From assembly GCA_016218915.1 (NCBI GenBank), contig JACRCQ010000076.1, forward strand, positions 36,618 to 100,617: a stretch of DNA of 64,000 nucleotides, in the 5' to 3' direction. Below, piece after piece: positions 49,990 through 59,023 of the stretch. Both the position numbers and the translations under genes were made by a program. This DNA comes from Deltaproteobacteria bacterium (GTDB lineage: Bacteria; Myxococcota_A; Polyangia; Polyangiales; Polyangiaceae). A model generated the notes under the pieces. The model searched no databases. It saw only the letters and a list, made by a program, of their open reading frames with translations, and was not told the DNA's origin. Numbering within the stretch: position 1 is the stretch's first letter; every line of letters begins with the position of its first letter.

Positions 49990-50268
49990 CTAGTCCACGG
50001 TGCGGAAGTCGTGGAACTCGCCTGTGAAGGCACGCCATCGGACGTCGACGTTGTCTACCCGAGCTGCGCTCGGTCCATGGTTGGTCCAGCCGATGAAGTC
50101 GCGCAAGACCTCCTCGTCGCCTTCTGCGACCAGCTCCACGGTGCCGTCCGGGCGATTCTTGGCAAAGCCGGTCACGCCGAGCGTCCTTGCTTCACGCTGC
50201 GCGCTGGCCCTGAAGAAAACTCCCTGGACCCTCCCACGAACCACCAGATGAACCTGCTTGAGTGCCAT
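49990..50268 (-). CDS. Acylphosphatase
   Basis: VHLVVRGRVQGVFFRASAQREARTLGVTGFAKNRPDGTVELVAEGDEEVL. Confidence 0.95.
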   Translation of the reverse strand: MALKQVHLVVRGRVQGVFFRASAQREARTLGVTGFAKNRPDGTVELVAEGDEEVLRDFIGWTNHGPSAARVDNVDVRWRAFTGEFHDFRTVD

Positions 50269-50332
50269 GACGGTATGAAAAGGTCGTAGCGTCAGGGAGC
50301 GGCTTGTGCAACGGACATCGCCCCATCGAGGC

Positions 50333-51283
50333 TCACGCGCCGAATGCGAGCAGCAATTCCGCGGCCGAACGCACGGCTCGGACCGGGTCTGTGCCGATCG
50401 CGGTCTCGTCCGAGAGCACGATCCCGGCGTATCCGCGCTGAATTACGTCGAACAGGTGACACACCTCGGAGCGCGTCGGTGCAGCATGCGCGGTGAGGTG
50501 TTCGAGGACCTGCCCTGCCAGAAGCGTTGGGGGGCAAGCTGCAGGACGGAATTGCGCCAGCCAGCGTGCGAGCGCTGCAGGGCCGAGCTGCGCGCCGAGA
50601 TCGCCCCTGCAGATCCAGACCGTGTCCACGATGCGCTGGATCGACCCGAGCTGAGCGATGGCCTCCTGGCGTTCGATCTTGCCGATGACCGGGCAAAGCG
50701 GTGCGCGATCGCGAACCCAGCTCGCTTCGTGTCCGTCGGCCATGAACGAGATCGCGAACGCGATCGGTGGGGAGCTGATGGCCACGCGAACATGCTCTTG
50801 ATCCGCGTGCGTCAGATCATCGAGAGCGACAGGGTGCTCGACCACGTTGACGCCTTTGCGAGGCCGCAGCACGCCGCCCAGAGTGACCTCTGCGCGCAGC
50901 GTGGTCCTGGCTGCATCGACGACCCTGACGCGCACGCGGTCATCGTCGATGCTCAAGGTGTCGCCCTGTCCGACGCAGCGGAACAGCTCCGGGTGCGGTA
51001 TGGGGATCGAGCCAGCGGGGGGTTGGTCGCAGGTGAAGTCCAGCACGTCGCCTGGGACGACGGTCCAGTCCTGGAACGTGCCGAGACGCATCTTGGCGCC
51101 TTGAAGGTCGACGATCACGGTGGTGTCCGGGGCCTGGGCACGAACGGTCGCGATAGCAGCGCCGAGCGCCGCAGGGGACATGTGGGAGGCATTGAGTCGC
51201 AGGGCAGAGGCGCCAGCGGCAACGATGGCAGGGGCGAGGTGAAGGGAAGCCGGGCCTAGGGTGGCGACGAGCTGCAGGGGCAT
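50333..51283 (-). CDS. Short pyruvate kinase-like protein
   Basis: VATLGPAS...ALRLNASHM...VIVDLQGAKMRLG...IGKIERQEAI...WICRGDLGAQLG...VLSDETAIGTDPVRAV; about 316 aa, lacks the C-terminal domain. Confidence 0.8.
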   Translation of the reverse strand: MPLQLVATLGPASLHLAPAIVAAGASALRLNASHMSPAALGAAIATVRAQAPDTTVIVDLQGAKMRLGTFQDWTVVPGDVLDFTCDQPPAGSIPIPHPELFRCVGQGDTLSIDDDRVRVRVVDAARTTLRAEVTLGGVLRPRKGVNVVEHPVALDDLTHADQEHVRVAISSPPIAFAISFMADGHEASWVRDRAPLCPVIGKIERQEAIAQLGSIQRIVDTVWICRGDLGAQLGPAALARWLAQFRPAACPPTLLAGQVLEHLTAHAAPTRSEVCHLFDVIQRGYAGIVLSDETAIGTDPVRAVRSAAELLLAFGA

Positions 51284-51382
51284 GGGGGGATACAAGCACA
51301 AGGCGCGGAGGATTGAACGCGCCGCGCGTTTTTCGCAGCGTTGTCGTTGCGCGAGCGGGCGGAATGCCCTAAGAACCCCATC

Positions 51383-52526
51383 ATGCTCGCTGAAACACGT
51401 GACAAAATCTTGGACCTCCAAAGGCGTTTTGAGGCGCTAAGGGGGCATCTTTGACGTCCCGAAACTGACCGCAGAGCTGGAGAAGCTGAACCAGCAGGCT
51501 GGATCGCCTGACATCTGGAACGACCAGGCGCGAGCGCAGGCCCTGCTTCGGCAGCGTTCCGGCGTGGAGCAGAAGCTCGAAGGGATCACGAAGCTGGGCC
51601 GTGAGCTGGGCGACGTGGCCGAGTACTTCGAGCTTGCCGCGATGGAGAACGACGAGTCGGCGCTCAAGGACGCGGAGAGCCAGGTCGAGGTGCTCGACAA
51701 GCACATCCGCGAAGCCGAGCTTCGCAGGATGCTCTCCGGGCCCGTGGATCACGCTGCAGCGATCGTGTCGATCCATCCTGGCACCGGCGGAACCGATGCC
51801 AAGGACTGGGCGCAGATGCTCCTGCGGATGTACATGCGCTGGTGCGAGACGCGCGGGTTCAAGACCGACGTCATCGACATGCAGGAGGGCGACGAAGCTG
51901 GCATCGACAGCGTGTCGTTCACGGTCAACGGGGACAACGCGTACGGGTATCTGCGCTCGGAGATCGGGGTGCATCGGCTGGTACGCATCAGCCCGTTCGA
52001 CGGCAACGCGCGCCGGCAGACGTCGTTTGCCGCGGTGGAGGTCACGCCTGACATCGAGGACGAGATCAACATCGAGGTCAAGGACGAGGACCTGGACATC
52101 ACGACGATGCGCGCTGGCGGCAAGGGCGGGCAGAACGTGAACAAGGTCGAGACAGCGGTGCGTCTGCGGCACCTGCCGACGAACATCATGATCGTGTGTC
52201 GGGCCGAGCGGAGCCAGCTCCAGAATCGCCGGATGGCGCTCAAGATGCTCAAGGCGAAGCTCTACGACATCGAGATGACGAAGCGCGAGGAGCAGGCAGC
52301 GGCGGCGGCAGCGGCCAAGACTGCGATCGCGTGGGGCAACCAGATCCGGTCGTACGTGCTTCAGCCCTACCGATTGGTCAAGGACCTGCGCACGGGCTAC
52401 GAGATCGGCAATGTGGACGCGGTGCTCGACGGCGATCTCGATGCCTTCATCGAGGCGTATCTGCTGGCAGCTGCGGGTGGGAAGGTGAAGAAGGGCGGCG
52501 TGGTGGAGGCGGTGGAGCCGGACTGA
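51383..52526 (+). CDS. prfB: Peptide chain release factor 2, programmed +1 frameshift at 51452
   Basis: [30 protein letters not shown] then [24 protein letters not shown]...; AGGGGGcatCTTTGAC frameshift site; [12 protein letters not shown] (GGT anticipated for GGQ-type region), [22 protein letters not shown]. Confidence 0.95.
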
Positions 52527-52669
52527 GCCTGGTCTGGATTGGCCCCTGTCCCGCGGCCTGCCTCTGGCGCAATCGTGTGCGTTCTTGCGCGGTATCCATC
52601 ACCGCGCGCGATGGATCAGGCGAAATTCTCGCCTTGCTTCCCGCTCACATGCCGATCTAAGGCTCGAGC

Positions 52670-53257
52670 ATGTCGACGTGTCCGAGCTGCAACAGCCGAA
52701 AGGGCAAGCGTCCGTGTCAGGCCCGTTCCGCACCGGTGTGCTCGCAGTGCTGCGGCACCTCACGCGAGCCGACGGCTTGCGCAGGCTGCGCGTTCTACAA
52801 GGCGCCCAGCCGCAAGTACGATTCCTTGCCCCGCTTCAGCCCGGGTGAGATGGAGGATTCGACGAAGCTCCAGGAGATCGCCTTCCCTGTCGAGGCTGCC
52901 GTCTGCTCGCTCGATAGGCAGCGCGGCTTCAAGCTCACCGACGCTCAGGCGATTGAGGTCTTGGAGGTACTGCTGGACCTCTACGAATTCGGTGATTCCA
53001 TGGAAGTTGCGGCTGCGCGTATCCGCGCCCTGGACTGCCAGAGCGTCGTCGACCTGGTGCAACGCGAGCTGCAGCCGTTCGACCGCCCCACGATCGCCAA
53101 GGTGCTCGCCACCACGCGGTTCGTTGCACGCCGTCGTGCAGTGGGCGGACGGCATCACGTCGCGGTGCTCCAGTCGTACGTTGGGTCCTTCGTGAGCCCC
53201 GGCGTTGGATTGCGAGTCTTGGCAGACGGAACCGAGGTCGCCGTTCAGGGGCTGTGA
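52670..53257 (+). CDS. Hypothetical protein with N-terminal Cys-rich (zinc-binding?) region
   Basis: MSTCPSCNSRKGKRPCQARSAPVCSQCCGTSREPTACAGCAFYK. Confidence 0.6.
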   Translation: MSTCPSCNSRKGKRPCQARSAPVCSQCCGTSREPTACAGCAFYKAPSRKYDSLPRFSPGEMEDSTKLQEIAFPVEAAVCSLDRQRGFKLTDAQAIEVLEVLLDLYEFGDSMEVAAARIRALDCQSVVDLVQRELQPFDRPTIAKVLATTRFVARRRAVGGRHHVAVLQSYVGSFVSPGVGLRVLADGTEVAVQGL

Positions 53258-53317
53258 GGCCCACGCCTCCGCGTTCCCTTTGCCTCGCAGCGCGCTTCAT
53301 GGCACATCGGCCATGAC

Positions 53318-54466
53318 GTGCGGTCTGCTGTCCTTCGCGTGGTGTTGGTTGCGGTCGGCCTGATGGGCGTGGCCGGGTTCATCTGCGCCGCGATCGAGCC
53401 GTCCGAGGCCCTTGCAACGGGCAACACCAAGAAGAAGGGCAAGCAGGGCAAGGGGCACAAGCATGGGCGTCCTGGGGCTGCCGCGTCGGCTACGGCGCGC
53501 CCGATCGAGCGCACGCAGCCCTATGATTCCTGTCCGCCGGAGATGGTGTCCGTGCGCGGGCGGTTCTGCATCGATCGATACGAAGCGGCCACTGTGGACA
53601 AGACGACGGACCGGGAGCTGTCGCCGTACTACCCGCCGAATCCGAAGCTGCTCACCTGGGTGATGAACACGTGGGCCACGCAGCTTGCGCGGGATCGGGC
53701 GCAGGCGTTCGGGTGGATCGACGCTGGGGCTCCGGATGGGGGGAAAGAGCAGGATGCGGCGGCAGCGCAGCTGGTGGCAGTGTCGTGGGAGCCGGAAGCA
53801 GGGGTGACGATCTGGGAGGGGGGCGTACCGGAAGGGGGAACGATCGCGCGCGCGCAGGTGGATGGTGGGCCTGCGGTGCTTCCTCTGGGCGTGGTGATGG
53901 ACTTGCCGGAAGTGCCAGCGTGGCAGCGCGGGGTGGCGTTTTCGGCCAAGGCGGTGTCACGGGCCGGGGTGATACCGCAGGGGAGCACACCGGGATTCGT
54001 GGCGCCGGAGGCGTGTCGGGCCGCGGGCAAGCGTCTGTGTCGCGAGGAGGAGTGGGTGACTGCGTGCAAGGGGGAGAAGGGCACGAAGTACCCCTACGGC
54101 GAGCAGTATCGGCAAGGGGCGTGCAACGTGTTCCGGGCCGATCATCCGGCGCGGATTCTTCACGGCAATGCTTCCGAGGGGTTGAGCGACCCGAGGCTGA
54201 ACCAGGTGGTGTACGAGAACGCGGCGATGCTTCGGGAGACGGGCGGCAGCCCGTTGTGCAAGAGCGTGTGGGGCAACGACGCGATCTACGACATGGTGGG
54301 CAACGTCGACGAATGGGTGGACGATCCGGAGGGGATGTTTCTGGGGGGATTCTATTCGCGCGCGACGCGAAACGGCTGCGAGTCGAAGATCACGGCGCAT
54401 CCGCTGGCGTACTTCGACTACTCGCTCGGGCTGCGGTGCTGCGCGGATCTGGCGGGAGCCTTCTGA
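53318..54466 (+). CDS. SUMF1/FGE-sulfatase domain secreted protein
   Basis: PEMVSVRGRFCIDRYEAT...EACRAAGKRLCREEEWVTACKGEKGTKYPYG...YDMVGNVDEWVDD...GGFYSRA. Confidence 0.88.
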   Translation: MRSAVLRVVLVAVGLMGVAGFICAAIEPSEALATGNTKKKGKQGKGHKHGRPGAAASATARPIERTQPYDSCPPEMVSVRGRFCIDRYEAATVDKTTDRELSPYYPPNPKLLTWVMNTWATQLARDRAQAFGWIDAGAPDGGKEQDAAAAQLVAVSWEPEAGVTIWEGGVPEGGTIARAQVDGGPAVLPLGVVMDLPEVPAWQRGVAFSAKAVSRAGVIPQGSTPGFVAPEACRAAGKRLCREEEWVTACKGEKGTKYPYGEQYRQGACNVFRADHPARILHGNASEGLSDPRLNQVVYENAAMLRETGGSPLCKSVWGNDAIYDMVGNVDEWVDDPEGMFLGGFYSRATRNGCESKITAHPLAYFDYSLGLRCCADLAGAF

Positions 54467-54554
54467 AAGCGTTTGACGTTGGCGCGGCGGTGAGTACCCT
54501 TTGGCCTCCGATCTTTGAAAAGAGGTGCGTCGAGGCCTGGCTGGCTCCTGCCTG

Positions 54555-54639
54555 GGAGGAGTGGCCGAGTGGTCGAAGGCAGCGGTTTTGAAAACCGCCG
54601 TATCGCAAGGTACCGGGGGTTCGAATCCCTCCTCCTCCG
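54555..54639 (+). tRNA. tRNA-Ser (anticodon TGA)
   Basis: GGAGGAG acceptor paired with CTCCTCC; anticodon loop TTTGAAA in GCGGTTTTGAAAACCGC; T-loop GGTTCGAATCC; long variable arm. Confidence 0.93.
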
Positions 54640-54687
54640 CTACGAAACGGTACGGAATCAGGGGGAGGGAGCAGGGTCTCGACGACA

Positions 54688-56034
54688 TCAGGAGAGGTGA
54701 CCGAGTGGCCGAAGGTACCCGCTTGCTAAGCGGGCGTAGGTCAAAAGCCTACCGAGGGTTCGAATCCCTCCCTCTCCGCAATCATTCCGACCACTTAGAG
54801 CTGCTGAGGACCAATCCAGGACCAATCCGGAGGGGTTCTTGGGGGTCAACAAGCTCTCCGGTAGGGGAGGGAACACCTGCCCGAAACCATCCCGAAGCAC
54901 CTCTGCTTCGCGAATGTAGATCTCCGTGGTCGAGTACTCCTCGTGCCCAGCGCGGAACTTGATCTTCCGCATCTCGTCCCCTCGGATTGCCATCCAGGTG
55001 ATGCCGGTGGCGCGAAGGTCGTAGAAGCGCATCGGGAGGCTCGCGTCGTCGCCCTTGAACAACTCGGCCCGGGTGATCCCTGCCTTCCTCAACCAGTGCC
55101 GCAGGCCACGAGAGAGATCTCGATCGCTGGGAAGCTGGATCACAATCCCCGTCCCTCCGCTCTCCGCGTGCAGAGCGCAAAGCAACGGCATCAACTCGGG
55201 CTCGACCGTGAAGCGCCGCGTCTGCTCAGTCTTGGTGCTCTTCTCCACCTTCGCCTTGGCATCCCAGGCATGCTTGATGTTGACCGTGGCCTGGTCGATG
55301 TTGATGTCCCGGTCCATGCGGAGCACGCGAAGCTCGCCCGGTCGCGCGTAGAGGTAGACGTTGAGCGCCACGATGCGCCGCCACACCAACGGGACCTCCT
55401 CGCTCGCCACGAACTGCAAGAACTCGGCGGGGTAGAGGTACTGCTTCCCCCGCTTCCCGCCTCGGTCAGGTGGCGCAACGCCAGCACAGGGGTTGTCGGT
55501 GCGGACGCGCAAGGCACGGGTCTTCGATCCGCACGAATCTCGCATCATCTTCGACAGAACGCCCCAGTTGTTCTGGGCGGTCTTCCAGTGCAGCTCGCCA
55601 TCCTGCACCTTGGCGTCGGTCTCCTCGACCCAGGCTTCGATGTCCGCGCGTTCCACGTCCACGACCAGCTTGCCGCCCAGCGAAGGCTCGATCCACTTGC
55701 GGTACCGCCCATGATCGCCGCCCGCGCAGCCCAACCCTCGCGCCTTGCGATCCTTCACCCAACGATCGACCCAGGTGTTCAAGGTCTCGCCCGTGCTGGT
55801 GGTTGCTTCCTCCGGGCGGGTTGGCGTTTCCTTTTCACGGGCACGGCGTTTGGGGGCGCGCATGCCTTCCGCGTCCCAGAGTCTGACAGCCAGATCCGCC
55901 GCGAGCTGCGTCGCTTCATCCTTCGAGAGCCCCGGCTTGAAGTGGTACCAGGGGCGCGTGCCATCAGGCTTTCGGATCCGCGCCTTGTAGTGATCACCGT
56001 CCCACACAACGGTCCCTGTGCGCGGACGTGCCAT
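54688..56034 (-). CDS. Tyrosine recombinase (integrase); ORF end runs antisense through tRNA-Ser(GCT)
   Basis: LNVYLYARPGELRVLRMDRD (R of the catalytic set), FYDLRATGITWMAI (xLRHxxxT-like, here LRAT), HEEYSTTEIYI (Tyr box); located directly 3' of a tRNA-Ser. Confidence 0.88.
   Translation of the reverse strand: MARPRTGTVVWDGDHYKARIRKPDGTRPWYHFKPGLSKDEATQLAADLAVRLWDAEGMRAPKRRAREKETPTRPEEATTSTGETLNTWVDRWVKDRKARGLGCAGGDHGRYRKWIEPSLGGKLVVDVERADIEAWVEETDAKVQDGELHWKTAQNNWGVLSKMMRDSCGSKTRALRVRTDNPCAGVAPPDRGGKRGKQYLYPAEFLQFVASEEVPLVWRRIVALNVYLYARPGELRVLRMDRDINIDQATVNIKHAWDAKAKVEKSTKTEQTRRFTVEPELMPLLCALHAESGGTGIVIQLPSDRDLSRGLRHWLRKAGITRAELFKGDDASLPMRFYDLRATGITWMAIRGDEMRKIKFRAGHEEYSTTEIYIREAEVLRDGFGQVFPPLPESLLTPKNPSGLVLDWSSAALSGRNDCGEGGIRTLGRLLTYARLASGYLRPLGHLS
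54691..54778 (+). tRNA. tRNA-Ser (anticodon GCT)
   Basis: GGAGAGG/CCTCTCC acceptor; CCCGCTTGCTAAGCGGG anticodon arm; variable arm GTAGGTCAAAAGCCTAC; T-loop GGTTCGAATCC. Confidence 0.94.
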
Positions 56035-56036
56035 GA

Positions 56037-56234
56037 CTACTTCCTCCCCTTCGTTGAGCGAGGTCGTCGAACCAGCGTTCGCTGCCCGTGCCGCTCAGCG
56101 TACATGTGGCGAACCAGCTGGCGCACGAGGTCGGCCACGGAGATCCCTTCCTCGTCAGCGAGCTGTCGCATCATCTCGATCTCGTCGGGCGACATGCGTG
56201 CGGTGAACATCTTCGTGCGGATCAGGACCATCGG
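56037..56234 (-). CDS. Small ribbon-helix-helix-like protein
   Basis: MVLIRTKMFTARMSPDEIEMMRQLADEEGISVADLVRQLVRHMYAERHG: Arc/CopG-like; internal start assumed. Confidence 0.55.
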   Translation of the reverse strand, partial: PMVLIRTKMFTARMSPDEIEMMRQLADEEGISVADLVRQLVRHMYAERHGQRTLVRRPRSTKGRK

Positions 56235-56269
56235 CTTGGAGTGTAGCACACGTATATACGTTGACCTGC

Positions 56270-56695
56270 TCATTTCGCCCCTGCTTCGCGGATGCCGCGT
56301 TCCTTCATCCATTCTGCGACCGATCCCGGCTCGGACCGGTCAGCGGGCGCGGTGCGTGCGTGCCCCTCGATGAACGCGTGCACGTCGGACCTGCGCGCAA
56401 GCAACCGGTTGGTCCCCGGCGGACTGAAGGTCGGAAACGCACCTGCCTTGGCGTCGTCGTAGAAGCGACGACGACCGAGGGGATATGAATTGGCCTCGTA
56501 GTAGCGAGCATCTTCTTCATCGCCGGAGACGTCGGTGCCAACGGCGGTCAACAGTTCGCGAGCAGCGGCCAGCGCCGCGTGCGCGGCGTCAATAGCGGTG
56601 AGTGCGGCGACCATGGCTCTGCGCACGGTCGGGCGGACGGGCTGATCCAGCCCCGTCCCGTGGTGTCCCGCCATTTTGGACTTGCCGCGTTCCAT
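56270..56695 (-). CDS. Excisionase-like helix-turn-helix protein
   Basis: YPLGRRRFYDDAKAGAFPTFSPPGTNRLLARRSDVHAFIEGH resembles HTH_17/excisionase layout. Confidence 0.5.
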   Translation of the reverse strand: MERGKSKMAGHHGTGLDQPVRPTVRRAMVAALTAIDAAHAALAAARELLTAVGTDVSGDEEDARYYEANSYPLGRRRFYDDAKAGAFPTFSPPGTNRLLARRSDVHAFIEGHARTAPADRSEPGSVAEWMKERGIREAGAK

Positions 56696-56751
56696 CTCGA
56701 TCTCAAGGAGACTCCGCGGAGGTCGCCCTGCCCTTCGGTTTGGATCGGACC

Positions 56752-57177
56752 CTAATCATCGCCGCCCTCGCGTCCGGTGATTCGGTCCGGGGCCGGCGCG
56801 GCAGGTGACGCCGCATCGAGGTGGGCCGCCAGCGTCACTGCGCGCTGCCTCAGTGCCCGTCGATTGACTTCGCTGAACCACGAACTCGGTCCAGTTGCGG
56901 CGATCACTCCCCCCTCGAGCCGATCAACGTGAACGCCGCCTGAAAGCAGAACGGAGACCAGGCGGATAGGGTCGCACGCAACCTGGCTGGAGTCGGGGTA
57001 GACCAACCATGTCTGCTCGCCGAGTTCGCGCAGCAGGAGCGGTTTGCAGCGTTCCACTTCTGCAAGCACCTCGGCGGTGACACGCGCCTTCGGACCGCGG
57101 ACTCGGATGCGCCCCCCGGGTAGGAGGAACAGGCGAATTCCCGCCAATCCGAGCTGCCGCACCAACTCAGATGTCAC
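56752..57177 (-). CDS. TubC N-terminal docking-domain-like protein
   Basis: VTSELVRQLGLAGIRLFLLPGGRIRVRGPKARVTAEVLAEVERCKPLLLREL resembles TubC_N; GTG start overlaps the upstream gene's stop. Confidence 0.5.
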   Translation of the reverse strand: MTSELVRQLGLAGIRLFLLPGGRIRVRGPKARVTAEVLAEVERCKPLLLRELGEQTWLVYPDSSQVACDPIRLVSVLLSGGVHVDRLEGGVIAATGPSSWFSEVNRRALRQRAVTLAAHLDAASPAAPAPDRITGREGGDD

Positions 57178-59023
57178 GAGACACCTCTTCCTCTTCCGCA
57201 GATGGTGGAGATGGTGGACATGCTGCTGGTTCATCCCAACCGTCACGCGTGGAAGCGATTGTCTCCGACAGTGTCTGCAACGAACCGAATCCATCTCCAC
57301 CATCTCCACCGTCTCCACCACTCTCTTCGTCGCTGTCGTCTGATCGCCCGGAAACGGGTTCGAGGTACCAGAGGTGACCGCCTTCGTTCGGCGGTGTTCT
57401 GCAGAGTCGGAATCCGTTGCGCACCTTTCCGCGAAATCGGCGGAGCAAGTATCCAAGGTCCTTGCTGGCGAGCGGCTTATCAGAGCGTACGCGCGTTAGA
57501 TCGATGACCGCGGTCCGAAGGGAGTGGTACTCGCCGGAACGATCATTCAACACCCTCGCGATCTCCGCTGCCTTGAGGGTGAAACGACTTCCCGACCCAT
57601 GCGACCGAAGTACTTCGCGCAGGCCCGTGAAGAACAACCCGATCGACGATTCCGCGGAATCGCCTTCGGCGAGCTTGGCGCGGGACAAGTACGGATCGGG
57701 CTGCCCTGCCCAAATCAGGGACGCACGGATGAGGTCGCTCCAGGCTTCGAAGCTGCCCCACGCCGGCATGTCGATCTTGGGCCTTCCAGCGACCACGAAC
57801 GCGCGCAACACCGTCAACGCGGCACGTACCAGTCGCGGACGATTTTCCCGTACCCATGGGACGAGAGGGCTGTGCTTGAAACCAGTACGTGCGTCCGGTT
57901 GATCGCAATCAGGTTCGAGCCGAACCAGATTGATGCGACGCACGGCATCGCCGATGAATTCCACGTTGTTGCCAGTCGCTATCCAAGTGACGAGCAGCGG
58001 CATTCGTTTCTCAGCGGAAACGCCGAGGATCCGATCGCTCCACATCGTCGAAGTCAGTGCAGCGTCCATGACCGGTCCTCCAAGCTTCGTTAGATTGTCG
58101 AGCAGGACGACTCGCACTCCGCCCAAGGCAATCGCCATGATGCGCTTGCGCATCTCCTCGCCGTCCGAGGTCTGGGGCGTCACCGGCAGTGGGCGCCCGG
58201 TAGCGATCTCACCCTGAATGGTGGCCGCGAGGCTCTTGCCGGTCCCGCGCTCCGGCGCCTCGATTAGCTGGAGCGGGGCACAACCGGCGAACGCAAATCT
58301 CGCGAACATCGTCAGCAGTCCGGCCATCCACGCTGATCGGTGTTCGGGACCGGCGAACGGAAAATTGACCACCACTTCGGCAAGCACCTCGCAAGCCGCC
58401 TCCGCATCAGCTTGCGTCGGCATTTTGGGTACCGGATCGAATCGCCCATTGGGAAGGTAGAGAAGACCTGTCGCACCGTCGTAACCAGGCACGTCAAGCA
58501 CGGACCCATCGGGTCGCATGACCGGCGATTCGACCACCCCTTCGAGCACACGGATGTCCTTCCACTCACCGTAGTCCGCCACCTGTCGCACCAGGCGGTA
58601 GGGAGGATGTGCTGCCACCCATTTGCCTGGGCCCCGCCTGTTGTTGCGCCAAGCTCTCCAGTCCGCCGCACTCGAGAGATGCATCGAGATCATGGAGTGG
58701 GGCAGGATGTCGATCGTGGGCGTTCCACGCGGCAAGACCACGCCTCCCAGCTTGGTCTGCTCGTCAAGCACTCGAACCAGGAAGCCGCCTCGCTGGAAGA
58801 TCGGCCGACCAGTCGCGACCATGGCAGCGACCGCCTCCTTCAGCACGCGCTCTTCATCGGCGTCGAGTCTGATCTCGGGCTTCGCGCCCACCGATGTCGT
58901 TGGTTGCCCGTCGGCCAAGAGTCCGTTCGCGTACGGCGTGCCGGTCATCGGGTCGTCCGGAAGCAGACCCTGACGAGCGAGTTCGTTAACGTCGGGGCGG
59001 GACGGCGGCGGCTGTGTGCTCAT
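57167..59023 (-). CDS. P-loop ATPase, probable element replicative helicase
   Basis: Walker A IEAPERGTGKSLAATI, Walker B VRVVLLDNLTKLG; adjacent to a primase. Confidence 0.7.
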   Translation of the reverse strand: MSTQPPPSRPDVNELARQGLLPDDPMTGTPYANGLLADGQPTTSVGAKPEIRLDADEERVLKEAVAAMVATGRPIFQRGGFLVRVLDEQTKLGGVVLPRGTPTIDILPHSMISMHLSSAADWRAWRNNRRGPGKWVAAHPPYRLVRQVADYGEWKDIRVLEGVVESPVMRPDGSVLDVPGYDGATGLLYLPNGRFDPVPKMPTQADAEAACEVLAEVVVNFPFAGPEHRSAWMAGLLTMFARFAFAGCAPLQLIEAPERGTGKSLAATIQGEIATGRPLPVTPQTSDGEEMRKRIMAIALGGVRVVLLDNLTKLGGPVMDAALTSTMWSDRILGVSAEKRMPLLVTWIATGNNVEFIGDAVRRINLVRLEPDCDQPDARTGFKHSPLVPWVRENRPRLVRAALTVLRAFVVAGRPKIDMPAWGSFEAWSDLIRASLIWAGQPDPYLSRAKLAEGDSAESSIGLFFTGLREVLRSHGSGSRFTLKAAEIARVLNDRSGEYHSLRTAVIDLTRVRSDKPLASKDLGYLLRRFRGKVRNGFRLCRTPPNEGGHLWYLEPVSGRSDDSDEESGGDGGDGGDGFGSLQTLSETIASTRDGWDEPAACPPSPPSAEEEEVSRDI

